A DNA stretch of 64,000 nucleotides from Streptomyces malaysiensis subsp. samsunensis (GTDB lineage: Bacteria > Actinomycetota > Actinomycetes > Streptomycetales > Streptomycetaceae), in assembly GCF_024519315.1 (NCBI RefSeq), contig NZ_JANIIC010000031.1, forward strand, positions 49,910 through 113,909, given 5' to 3'. Shown here one piece after another: positions 1 to 7,451 of this stretch. A program made the translations under genes and the position numbers. Numbering within the stretch: position 1 is the stretch's first letter; each line of letters starts with the position of its first letter. The notes beneath the pieces were generated by a model. It did no database searches, was not told where the DNA came from, and saw only the letters and a program-made list of their open reading frames with translations.

Positions 1-1033
1 GCGTCTTGACCTCCACGATGCCCGCGTAGTCCAGGCCGTGCAGGGTGAGCAGCGTGCTCTTGAGGGTCCAGGGGTCCTCGGGCAGCAGGTTCGCGGTCGG
101 GTCGGTCTCGGCGTTGTCGTACGCGTCGGCGTCGAACTCCGGGCAGGGGAACGCCTCCTTGCCGCCCTCGCCCTTCGAGGCGGACGGTGAGGGCTTGGGA
201 AGCGCCTTGTCCGCCTTGTCCTTGGCGTCGTCGACGGTCTTGCCCACCTCGTCCACGGTGTCCTTGACGCCCTTGCCCACCGTGTCCACCGTGTCCTTGA
301 CCGGATCGGCGGGCTGGTCGGAAGACTTGGACCCGGAGGACCGGGACGGGGACGGGGACGAACTGGGCGAGGCGCTCGACGAGGGGCTCGGCGAGCCGCT
401 CGGCTCGGCCGACTCCTGCTCGGCCTTCTCCTCGGGCGTGAGGATGTCGTGGAGCGCGTCCCCGAGTCCCAGCGGGTCCAAGGGGTTCTTGGACTCGGAG
501 GGGCTCGGCGAGGCCGAGGGCTCCTTCGGCTCCTCCCCGGCGTCGGACGACGGCGCGGAGGGGGAACCGGACGGAGACGTCGTGGGGGCGGCCTTGTCCT
601 CCCGGGACGCCTGGCCGTCCGAGGACTCCTCGGAGCCCTTGGAGCCGTCCTGGGAGCCCTTCTCGGACGAGCCCTTCGAATCCGCGGCGTCCTTGGCGTC
701 CTTGCCGTCCTTCTCTTCGGGCTTGGACTCCGAAGCGTCCTTCTCGCCCTTGGCGTCTTCCTTGTCCGCCTCGTCCGGCTGGGACACACACGGCCCGGCC
801 TTGTACCGGTCCTCGGGCCTAGGGCTGGCCGAGGCGAGCTGCGGAGTGAGCCCCATGCCCATCAGCACGGCCGTCGGCATGGCGGCCAGCGCTATGGCCT
901 TGCCGGCGGGCACCTGAAGGCGGGTGAGTACCGACTTCTTCGGTGCCGCGTGCCGCGGCCCGGTTCTGACCCGGCGTGGGCTCACTCCCTCCGGCTGCTC
1001 GGGTCGGTCTTCACCCCGCACGGTGCCTCCCAT
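1..1033 (-). CDS. Exported acidic/Ser-Pro-rich protein, 3' end outside the window (partial)
   Basis: I do not recognise a function. Reading right to left there is a basic N-terminus, then a hydrophobic stretch (AIALAAMPTAVLMGMGL) ending in an ASA-like cleavage site, so an exported or anchored protein is likely. It is followed by about 200 residues of Lys/Glu/Asp/Ser/Pro-rich low-complexity linker and a more ordered part containing FPCPEFD and LTLHGLDYAGIVEVK, which runs off the left edge. The start is uncertain: ATG at 1033 overlaps the end of the DUF6114 gene by 23 bases, and GTG at 1021 sits 4 bases after GGAGG. The overlap indicates co-transcription with the two upstream membrane/exported genes. 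The plus-strand frame through here is only a mirror of the biased codons. Confidence 0.7.
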   Translation of the reverse strand, partial: MGGTVRGEDRPEQPEGVSPRRVRTGPRHAAPKKSVLTRLQVPAGKAIALAAMPTAVLMGMGLTPQLASASPRPEDRYKAGPCVSQPDEADKEDAKGEKDASESKPEEKDGKDAKDAADSKGSSEKGSQDGSKGSEESSDGQASREDKAAPTTSPSGSPSAPSSDAGEEPKEPSASPSPSESKNPLDPLGLGDALHDILTPEEKAEQESAEPSGSPSPSSSASPSSSPSPSRSSGSKSSDQPADPVKDTVDTVGKGVKDTVDEVGKTVDDAKDKADKALPKPSPSASKGEGGKEAFPCPEFDADAYDNAETDPTANLLPEDPWTLKSTLLTLHGLDYAGIVEVKT

Positions 1034-1541
1034 TCCTGGCTTCCTGGTCCGGTGCGGACCCGGCCCCGGCCGGCTCCGGCACGCTCTCACCGTTCCCGTC
1101 GTGCTCTGGTGCGGCCCCCGGCCCCTCGGCCGGCCGCGCGGAGGGCGCCTCACCGGGTGCCCAGGCGATGCTCATGCCGCCGCCGAACAGCGCGAGCAGG
1201 AATCCCATCAGGAAGCCGCCGATGTTCGAGACGGGGATCGACACCAGGCCGAGCAGGATCGTGGCGACTCCGGCGAACACCCGCACCATGGGCTGGAACC
1301 ACATGGTCAGGCCCAGGACCACCAACAGCACCCCGATGATCAGCGAGGCTGATCCGGCGGTGGTGGACATGTTGATGGTGAATCCGCCCGCGTTGACGTT
1401 GTTGTACGGGAAGTACATGATCGGTACACCCGCCAGCAGGCTCAACAGCCCGGCCCAGAACGGGCGCTGCCAGCGCCATGCCCTGAAGGACTCCCGCCAA
1501 CGGCTGATGCGGTCACTCGCCCCCGGCGACTCGGCACTCAT
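1011..1541 (-). CDS. DUF6114 four-helix membrane protein
   Basis: This 176-residue protein has a short basic cytoplasmic N-terminus, then about four hydrophobic segments (residues ~27-47, 60-85, 87-105 and 108-128) and a hydrophilic Pro/Ala/Glu tail of about 45 residues. The layout fits DUF6114, which in streptomycetes usually sits beside DUF6230 genes. The function is unknown. The ATG at 1541 follows GGAG by about 10 bases. It lies about 140 bases downstream of the DUF6230 gene on the same strand and overlaps the next gene, so the three probably form one envelope-directed unit. Confidence 0.8.
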   Translation of the reverse strand: MSAESPGASDRISRWRESFRAWRWQRPFWAGLLSLLAGVPIMYFPYNNVNAGGFTINMSTTAGSASLIIGVLLVVLGLTMWFQPMVRVFAGVATILLGLVSIPVSNIGGFLMGFLLALFGGGMSIAWAPGEAPSARPAEGPGAAPEHDGNGESVPEPAGAGSAPDQEARNGRHRAG

Positions 1542-1678
1542 CGAAAACAGCTCCCTGGGGCTGGCGATCGGTGTGATCGCGGTTGTTCTACAGCAGTACT
1601 AGCGTGGCGCATACGCGCTGCTGGTCGATGCCCGGGTGAGGGGCAGCGCCGCGGCCCCCCACCCTTCAGCTCAGCGGA

Positions 1679-2296
1679 TCAGAAGCACTCGTTCTTGCCC
1701 TTGCTGACCTTCATCGAAAGGCCGGAGAGCTTGAACGTGCCCGCGCTGGTCGCCCAGGCGGTCTGCTTCACCCCGACAAGCGTCGCGGAATCGGCCTGCT
1801 GGGCGAAGGAACCGGGATCGGCCTTGTCGCCCTTCTTGATGCTGGGACCCTTGTTGATGTCACCGGCCGCGACACCGATGTCGATCCCACGGAACGTCGC
1901 GTCCGCATCGAGCTGGTCGAGATCGATGAAGAGGTTCTTGGCCTCGACCTGCTTGCTGCCGTTGCCGGCCGACAGCTTCAGCGACACATCGCCGAAGAGC
2001 GGGACCGGGATCACGACGGACTGGCAAAGGCCCTTGAGCTTCGCGCTCTTGAACGCCGACACCGCCACCGGGACGTTCTTGCCCCCGTGCTGGGTGTCAA
2101 GCGCGCCGTACTGCGCGAACCCGGTGCCGTCGAGCCGGTCGACCGAGACCTTGAACTGCTGACCGGACACGTTGAACGAGGCCGCGAGCGCACCCTGGGA
2201 CAGGGCGACGCCGATCGCGGCCGTGGCAGCAACGCTCGGCACCATGACAACGGCGAACCGCTTCCATCTGGTGCCGCCACGAGCCACGGACTCCAT
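1679..2296 (-). CDS. DUF6230 exported protein
   Basis: This 205-residue protein has a basic N-terminus (RGGTRWKRF), a hydrophobic segment at residues ~15-38 (VVMVPSVAATAAIGVALSQG) and then a soluble, beta-rich, Lys/Gly/Asp-containing domain ending in NECF. It matches the DUF6230 family of streptomycete exported proteins. Some databases have labelled relatives 'cholesterol esterase', but I see no GxSxG serine-hydrolase motif, so I do not support that name. The ATG at 2296 has an excellent AAGGAGG 7 bases upstream. It is the first gene of the leftward unit; palindromes 360-500 bases upstream may be regulator sites. Confidence 0.8.
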   Translation of the reverse strand: MESVARGGTRWKRFAVVMVPSVAATAAIGVALSQGALAASFNVSGQQFKVSVDRLDGTGFAQYGALDTQHGGKNVPVAVSAFKSAKLKGLCQSVVIPVPLFGDVSLKLSAGNGSKQVEAKNLFIDLDQLDADATFRGIDIGVAAGDINKGPSIKKGDKADPGSFAQQADSATLVGVKQTAWATSAGTFKLSGLSMKVSKGKNECF

Positions 2297-2653
2297 GACT
2301 TTCCTCCTTCTCGGACGTACATCTCCGGCCGGGGCGAGGCCCCGGACCTGGGATGGGAGAAGTGCTACGTCCTCGGGAAGGAGAGCGCCCACGTCTCACA
2401 GGCGCACACCGCACCCGAAACACCGGCGATCACCCCCGAGCGACAACCACTGGCCACGCAATCTCGCGCAACCTCCTGGACAGGCCCTGCCTTGTGGGCA
2501 GAGACCCCCCTGTCCACGGTCGGCGCCACTGCCGCCGACCTGCCCGGTGGGGACCCAACCACACCGACGCGCCGACCGGATGCCGAGCTACCGGGGGGGA
2601 TGGACCGAGCTTGGCCGATCGTGGTCCATTCGCGGCTTGGGCACAAGGGGTTC

Positions 2654-2669
2654 GTTACTAGCGAGTAAC
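2654..2669. promoter_or_regulatory. Palindrome GTTACTAG/CGAGTAAC, candidate operator
   Basis: A 16-bp inverted repeat with one mismatch per 8-base arm. It lies about 360 bases upstream of the DUF6230 start in a 564-base gap (2297-2860) that holds no convincing gene. A related site with TTACT/AGTAA half-sites lies at 2785. The assignment to a regulator is inference. Confidence 0.4.
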
Positions 2670-2784
2670 GGACGGATAACCGAACTGCGGCAGGACGGTC
2701 GAGATCGGGCACGCAGGGTCGCCGGACGGTGACCGGAAAGAGAGGGAGATTTACTCCAAGACCGGACAAAGGCCCGGTCTGCAT

Positions 2785-2797
2785 TTACTGGCAGTAA
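2785..2797. promoter_or_regulatory. Palindrome TTACTG-G-CAGTAA, second copy of the half-site
   Basis: A 13-base perfect palindrome around a single central base, sharing the TTACT half-site with 2654-2669 but with different spacing. It abuts the terminator hairpin that starts at 2797. Just before it, 2759-2780 forms another short hairpin (AGACCGG/CCGGTCT). Whether these are operator sites or only flanking structure cannot be told from sequence. Confidence 0.3.
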
Positions 2798-2840
2798 CAG
2801 CGACCGCGTTTACCAAGTTTTGGTAAAGAGCGGTCGCTGT
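2797..2840 (-). terminator. Strong hairpin after the thioredoxin-like gene
   Basis: The outer stem is ACAGCGACCGC (2797-2807) with GCGGTCGCTGT (2830-2840), 11 perfect pairs. It continues inward through a 1/2-base bulge to a second perfect 7-bp stem (TTTACCA/TGGTAAA) and a 5-base loop. It begins 21 bases past the stop of the minus-strand thioredoxin-like gene, the right place for a terminator. It could work in both directions. Confidence 0.75.
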
Positions 2841-2860
2841 GTTGTTTGAGGAGCCGGAGG

Positions 2861-3832
2861 TCAGAACAGCACCCGCGCCAACGCGCCGCGCGCCGCCACC
2901 ACTCGGGGGTCCTCACCGCCGATCACATCGAACAGACTCAGGAGATGAACGCGGGCCGCGTCCCGGTCCTCACCCGCCGTACGGCGCACCGCCTCCACCA
3001 ACCGCCCGAAGGCGTCCTCCACATGACCGCCCACCAGGTCGAGGTCGGCCGCGGCGATCTGGGCCTTGACATCGGCGGGGCTCTCCGCGGCCGCCTTGCG
3101 CACCTGGGTGGCGTCCACGCCCTGAACGCGCTCCAGCAACTGGGCCTGGGCCAGGCCCAGCCTGGCCTCCTCGTCGGCGGGGTCGTCGGCGAGCACGTTC
3201 TGGTACGCGCGCACCGCACCGCTCAGGTCACCGGCGTCCAGCGCCTGATGGGCCGCGGCGAGCGCGATGTCCCGCGGCGACTCGGGCACGGCCTGCTCGA
3301 CCTGCTCGTCGGCCTCGGCCTCGGCGCCCGGTTCGACAGGTGTACCCACGATGCCGAACTGCTGCTCCGCGGCCTGGATCAGCTGGTCCAGCACCTGGCG
3401 GATCTGTGCCTCGGGCGCGGCGCCCTGGAAGAGCGGCACCGGCTGGCCCGCGATCACCGCGAAGACCGCGGGGATGCCCTGGACACCGAACTGCTGGAAG
3501 AGCATCTGGTTGGCGTCGACGTCGATCTTCGCGAGGACGAACCGCCCCGCGTACTCCGTGGCCAGCCGCTCCAGGACGGGGCCGAGCTGCTTGCACGGCT
3601 CGCACCAATCGGCCCAGAAGTCGATCACGACCGGCACTTCGGTGGAGCGCTGGAGGACGTCCTGCTGAAAACCCGCCTCGTCGACATTGAAGATCAGACG
3701 GCCGGGCGTGACTCCGCCCCCGGTACGGGCCGCCTCGGCCCGTGCCCGCTCCGCCTTCTGCTTCGCTTCTCCGGCCGCCTTCACCGCGGCGAGGTCGACC
3801 ACTCCACTCATGGACATGTTCCGTGGCTGCAT
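2861..3832 (-). CDS. Thioredoxin-domain co-chaperone (YbbN/CnoX-like)
   Basis: A 323-residue protein. After an Ala/Lys/Glu-rich N-terminus (residues 1-45) comes a thioredoxin fold with the redox motif WCEPC at residues 76-80 and the cis-proline region GIPAVF. A C-terminal helical TPR-like domain (from ~155) has DPADEEARLGLAQAQ and similar repeats. This architecture is that of tetratricopeptide thioredoxins of the YbbN/CnoX family, which bind and protect client proteins. Unlike E. coli CnoX, which has SxxC, the CxxC here is intact, so redox activity is expected. ATG at 3832 has GGAGG 8 bases upstream. It is divergent from a TetR gene, with a near-perfect palindrome between them. Confidence 0.85.
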   Translation of the reverse strand: MQPRNMSMSGVVDLAAVKAAGEAKQKAERARAEAARTGGGVTPGRLIFNVDEAGFQQDVLQRSTEVPVVIDFWADWCEPCKQLGPVLERLATEYAGRFVLAKIDVDANQMLFQQFGVQGIPAVFAVIAGQPVPLFQGAAPEAQIRQVLDQLIQAAEQQFGIVGTPVEPGAEAEADEQVEQAVPESPRDIALAAAHQALDAGDLSGAVRAYQNVLADDPADEEARLGLAQAQLLERVQGVDATQVRKAAAESPADVKAQIAAADLDLVGGHVEDAFGRLVEAVRRTAGEDRDAARVHLLSLFDVIGGEDPRVVAARGALARVLF

Positions 3833-3903
3833 GGTCCCATCCTCCCCTCTTCCCACGGCGAAGGGAAAAGCGCACCGGCCGATGGCCCGGCCGTGGCACA
3901 CCC

Positions 3904-3926
3904 TTACGCTACGAGCCGTAGCGTAA
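3904..3926. promoter_or_regulatory. Perfect 10-bp inverted repeat, candidate TetR operator
   Basis: The arms are TTACGCTACG (3904-3913) and CGTAGCGTAA (3917-3926) around a 3-base centre. The site lies between the divergent thioredoxin-like gene (start 3832) and the TetR gene (start 3971). Position, length and symmetry are typical of a TetR-family autoregulatory operator that could also control the thioredoxin-like gene. The symmetry is seen; the binding protein is inferred. Confidence 0.65.
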
Positions 3927-3970
3927 CTCACCCGGGACGATGTGCGGTACTGGCGGGTAGGGTGCCGCGC

Positions 3971-4648
3971 ATGAGCCCGTCCGCACGCCGCACCGGGCGC
4001 CCGCGCAGCGCCGAGGCCGACCGCGCCATCCTGGGCGCCACGCGTGCCGCCCTGATGGAACTGGGCTGGGCCAAGCTGACGCTGAGCGATGTGGCGGCCC
4101 GTGCGGGAGTCGCCAAGACCACGCTCTACCGCCGCTGGGCGAGCAAGTGCGAGCTGGTGGTGGACGCGGTCGCGGCGGTCTTCGACGAACATCTGGAAGC
4201 GGCCGACCACGGCAGTCTGCACGCCGATGTGGAGGCCGCGGTGATCCGGCTGGGGACGCTGCTGGAGCGCCCCGAGACGGGCACCGCGCTGATGGCCGTC
4301 ATCGCCGAGGCCATGCATGACGAGGCGCTGCGGTGCCGGGTGCGCTCGGCGATCGTGGACCGGCAGAAGCGGCTGGTCACGGTCGGCCGGGAGCGGGCCC
4401 GGCTCCGCGGTGAGCTGCCGTACGAGGAGGACCCGGAGGCGGCCGCCCGCAACGCGGATCTGATCTTCGACGCGGTGGCCGGGACGGTGCTCCACCGGCT
4501 ACTGGTCAGCGCGGAACCGGTGGACCCGCGCTGGGCGCGGGACTTCACGGATCTGCTGCTGTACGGGCTGACCGGGGCGGAATCCGGCGGCACGGCGGCC
4601 ACCGGGCCCGCCCCGGAGGGGGCTCAGAAGCCGGCCGGCTCCGTGTAG
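3971..4648 (+). CDS. TetR-family transcriptional regulator
   Basis: A 225-residue protein. The N-terminal helix-turn-helix is clear (LTLSDVAARAGVAKTTLYRRWASKCELV, residues ~38-65). The ligand-binding part is helical and includes a typical TetR C-terminal region (FDAVAGTVLHRLLVSAEPVD). The ATG at 3971 follows the candidate operator by 45 bases. The last 25 bases overlap the 3' end of icmA on the opposite strand, so the two transcripts are complementary at their ends. The ligand is unknown. Likely targets are itself and the divergent thioredoxin-like gene; an effect on icmA would be indirect. Confidence 0.85.
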   Translation: MSPSARRTGRPRSAEADRAILGATRAALMELGWAKLTLSDVAARAGVAKTTLYRRWASKCELVVDAVAAVFDEHLEAADHGSLHADVEAAVIRLGTLLERPETGTALMAVIAEAMHDEALRCRVRSAIVDRQKRLVTVGRERARLRGELPYEEDPEAAARNADLIFDAVAGTVLHRLLVSAEPVDPRWARDFTDLLLYGLTGAESGGTAATGPAPEGAQKPAGSV

Positions 4649-6324
4649 ACACCCCATTCGTCGCGGAGGGCGTCGCAGATCTCGCCGAGCGTCGCCTCGG
4701 CGCGCACCGCGGCCAGCATCGGCCCGATCATGTTGGAGCCCTCACGGGCGGCGGCGATCATCGCCTCGAGCCCCTTGGCGATCTCGGCCTCGTCACGGCC
4801 GGACTTACGGGCGCCCAGCACCCGCACCTGCTCGCGCTCGACCTCGTGGCTGACCCGCAGGATCTCCAGATCGCCGGTGACCGAGCCCTCGTGGCAGTTG
4901 ACGCCGACGACCTTCTTGTCCCCCTTCTCCAGGGCCCGCTGGTAGCGGAAGGCGGATTCGGCGATCTCACCGGTGAACCAGCCGTCCTCGATGCCCTGGA
5001 GGATGCCGGCGGTGATCGGCCACCGCGGCTCCTGCCCGGCCGGCACCGTACGGCGGCCGCGCTCCTTGATCTGCTCGAAGATCTTCTCGGCGTCGGCCTC
5101 GATCCGGTCGGTCAGCGCCTCGATGTACCAGGAACCGCCCAGCGGATCGGCCACATTGAGGACCCCGGTCTCCTCCATCAGCACCTGCTGGGTGCGCAGG
5201 GCGATCTCGGCGGCCTGCTCGCTGGGCAGGGCGAGGGTCTCGTCCAGGGCGTTGGTGTGCAGGGAGTTGGTGCCGCCGAGAACCGCCGCGAGGGCCTCCA
5301 CCGCGGTGCGTACGACGTTGTTGTACGGCTGCTGGGCGGTGAGCGAGACCCCGGCGGTCTGGGTGTGGAACCGCAGCCACTGCGCCTTCTCGGTGGTCGC
5401 CCCGTAGACATCGCGCATCCAGCGGGCCCAGATCCGGCGGGCGGCGCGGAACTTGGCGATCTCCTCGAAGAAGTCCACATGCGCGTCGAAGAAGAAGGAC
5501 AGCCCGGGCGCGAAGGTGTCGACGTCCAGCCCCCGGGAGAGGCCGAGCTCCACATAGCCGAAGCCGTCGGCGAGGGTGTACGCGAGCTCCTGCGCGGCCG
5601 TCGAACCGGCCTCGCGGATGTGGTAGCCGGAGACGGACAGCGGCTTGTACGCCGGGATGCCCTCGGAGCAGTACTCCATCAGGTCGCCGATGAGCTTCAG
5701 ATGCGGCTCGGGCGGGAAGAGCCACTCCTTCTGTGCGATGTACTCCTTGAAGATGTCCGTCTGGAGGGTGCCGTTGAGCCGCGAGATGTCCACGCCCTGG
5801 CGCTCGGCGGCGACGAGGTACATGCAGAAGACGGGGACGGCCGGACCGCTGATGGTCATCGAGGTGGTGACGTCGCCGAGCGGGATGTCCTTGAAGAGGA
5901 CCTCCATATCGGCGGCGGAGTCGATGGCGACACCGCAGTGGCCGACCTCGCCGAGCGAGCGCGGGTCGTCGGAGTCGCGGCCCATCAGGGTCGGCATGTC
6001 GAAGGCGACCGAGAGCCCGCCGCCGCCCGCCTTCAGGATCATCTTGTAGCGCTCATTGGTCTGCTCGGCATTGCCGAACCCGGCGAACTGGCGGATGGTC
6101 CAGGCCCGGCCCCGGTATCCGGTGGCGTAGAGGCCACGGGTGAACGGGAACTCGCCGGGCCAGCCGATCCGGTCGAACCCCTCCACGGTGTCGCCCGTGG
6201 CGGGCCCGTAGACCGGCTCGACGGGGTCCCCCGACAGCGTGCTGAAGTCCGCGTCGCGCTTGCGTGCCGCGTCATACCGGGCCTGCCAGCGTCGGCGGCC
6301 CGCCTCAATGCCTTCGGCGTCCAT
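4624..6324 (-). CDS. icmA: Isobutyryl-CoA mutase, large (substrate-binding) subunit
   Basis: A 566-residue protein, the full length of IcmA. It belongs to the coenzyme-B12-dependent acyl-CoA mutases and interconverts isobutyryl-CoA and n-butyryl-CoA, together with a separate small B12-binding subunit (IcmB) that is not in this window. Two substrate-specificity residues identify it: RQFAGF has Phe80 where methylmalonyl-CoA mutase has Tyr, and YIAQKE has Gln198 where that enzyme has Arg. The C-terminal cobalamin-binding domain with DxHxxG is absent, as expected for IcmA. ATG at 6324 has no strong ribosome-binding site. A GGACGTCC palindrome lies about 20 bases upstream. Its 3' end overlaps the convergent TetR gene. 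The MeaB-type GTPase and the adenosyltransferase in this window are natural partners. Confidence 0.95.
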   Translation of the reverse strand: MDAEGIEAGRRRWQARYDAARKRDADFSTLSGDPVEPVYGPATGDTVEGFDRIGWPGEFPFTRGLYATGYRGRAWTIRQFAGFGNAEQTNERYKMILKAGGGGLSVAFDMPTLMGRDSDDPRSLGEVGHCGVAIDSAADMEVLFKDIPLGDVTTSMTISGPAVPVFCMYLVAAERQGVDISRLNGTLQTDIFKEYIAQKEWLFPPEPHLKLIGDLMEYCSEGIPAYKPLSVSGYHIREAGSTAAQELAYTLADGFGYVELGLSRGLDVDTFAPGLSFFFDAHVDFFEEIAKFRAARRIWARWMRDVYGATTEKAQWLRFHTQTAGVSLTAQQPYNNVVRTAVEALAAVLGGTNSLHTNALDETLALPSEQAAEIALRTQQVLMEETGVLNVADPLGGSWYIEALTDRIEADAEKIFEQIKERGRRTVPAGQEPRWPITAGILQGIEDGWFTGEIAESAFRYQRALEKGDKKVVGVNCHEGSVTGDLEILRVSHEVEREQVRVLGARKSGRDEAEIAKGLEAMIAAAREGSNMIGPMLAAVRAEATLGEICDALRDEWGVYTEPAGF

Positions 6325-6465
6325 GGTTCAAAAGTACTTGGACGTCCTACTAATTGTCGACGCGAGACTCACCACACCCGGCCGATCGGGTGGCCGCCAC
6401 CGCGCCGGCCGCGCGCCTCGCCCGGACCCGGACGGGACGCGCGGACCACTGCGGAACCGTGCGGG

Positions 6466-6798
6466 TCAGACCTGTGCGGGCGCCGGCTCGGCGCCGCTGA
6501 CCAGCGGCTCCACCTCGTGGGTGACCTTGCGCTCGACAAAGAAGGCGGCCGTCGGGATGGTGCCCGCGACCAGGACCCACAGCAGCTTGCCGAACGGCCA
6601 TTTGGCCTTGGATCCGAGGTCGAAGGCGAAGACCAGGTAGACGATGTAGAGCACGCCGTGGACCTGGGAGACCACGAGCGTGAGGTCCTCGCCCGTGTCG
6701 AAGCCGTACTTGAACACCATGCAGGTGCAGAGCACGAGCAGCATCACTGCGGTGATGTAGGCCATGACCCGGTAGCGGGTCAGCACGCTGCGTTTCAT
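6466..6798 (-). CDS. DUF3817 small membrane protein (copy 1)
   Basis: A 110-residue protein with about three transmembrane helices (residues ~8-28, 40-60, 68-90), conserved QVHGVLYIVYLVFAFDL and FVERKV motifs, and a hydrophilic tail. This is the DUF3817 family, of unknown function. The ATG at 6798 gives the family's usual N-terminus (MKRSVLTRYRVMAYI); a longer reading to 6852 is not supported. It lies between icmA and a MarR gene, all on the minus strand. A paralogue sits at 10196-10540. Confidence 0.8.
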   Translation of the reverse strand: MKRSVLTRYRVMAYITAVMLLVLCTCMVFKYGFDTGEDLTLVVSQVHGVLYIVYLVFAFDLGSKAKWPFGKLLWVLVAGTIPTAAFFVERKVTHEVEPLVSGAEPAPAQV

Positions 6799-6909
6799 GC
6801 CCCGAGCGTAACCGCCCGTTCCGGGGCGATCTCCGCCGCCCCCGGTCTTCACCGGCCGTCCCCGGCCGCCCTGGCCCGGCCGTCCCCGGCCGTCCCGGGC
6901 CGGTGGTCC

Positions 6910-7419
6910 TCAGTCCTCGTCGAAGTCCTGCGCGGCGACCCTCAGCGGACGCAGCAGCTCGAAGATCTGGCCGCAGTCCTCGGCGTCGTAGACCCCGAGC
7001 CCGAATTCCATCGCCATCAGGTCGCGGGTGGCCGACTCGACCACCTCACGGCCCCGCTCGGTGATCGAGGCCAGGGTGCCGCGGCCGTCGTTGGGGTTCG
7101 GCCGCTTGTCGACCAGACCCGATGTGACCAGGCGGTCCACCGTATTGGTGACCGAGGTCGGGTGGACCATCAGCCGCTCGCCGATCTTGGACATGGGCTG
7201 CTCACCGGCCTTGGAGAAGGTGAGCAGCACCAGCGCCTCATAGCGGGCGAAGGTCAGTCCGTACGGTCTGACGACCGCGTCCACCTGGCTGAGCAGGATC
7301 TGGTGGGCCCGCATGATCGAGGTGATCGCGGCCATGGAGGGCACGGACCCCCACCGCTGCTTCCAGAGCTCATCGGCGCGGGCGATGGGGTCGAACGACA
7401 GGCTGAGCGGCTTCGGCAC
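6910..7419 (-). CDS. MarR-family transcriptional regulator
   Basis: A 169-residue winged-helix protein. The recognition region is MSKIGERLMVHPTSVTNTVDRLV (residues ~75-97), followed by the wing GLVDKRPNPNDGRGTLASIT. The start is GTG at 7419. It begins 33 bases after the stop of the MFS transporter gene on the same strand, so the two may be co-transcribed and the regulator may respond to a transported compound; that is inference. The C-terminal helix mediates dimerisation in this family. Confidence 0.85.
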   Translation of the reverse strand: MPKPLSLSFDPIARADELWKQRWGSVPSMAAITSIMRAHQILLSQVDAVVRPYGLTFARYEALVLLTFSKAGEQPMSKIGERLMVHPTSVTNTVDRLVTSGLVDKRPNPNDGRGTLASITERGREVVESATRDLMAMEFGLGVYDAEDCGQIFELLRPLRVAAQDFDED

Positions 7420-7451
7420 ACCACCGACCCTACCGGCCGGTCATATCGTGG

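Noticed and set aside
45..917. Plus-strand open frame rich in Ser/Leu/Gly/Glu
   Set aside because: It is the mirror of the minus-strand acidic protein; low-complexity Ser/Asp/Glu codons read open on both strands. The minus strand has the signal peptide and the ordered ends.
1679..2296. Cholesterol esterase label for the DUF6230 protein
   Set aside because: No GxSxG motif or catalytic triad is visible; the name seems to be an inherited annotation.
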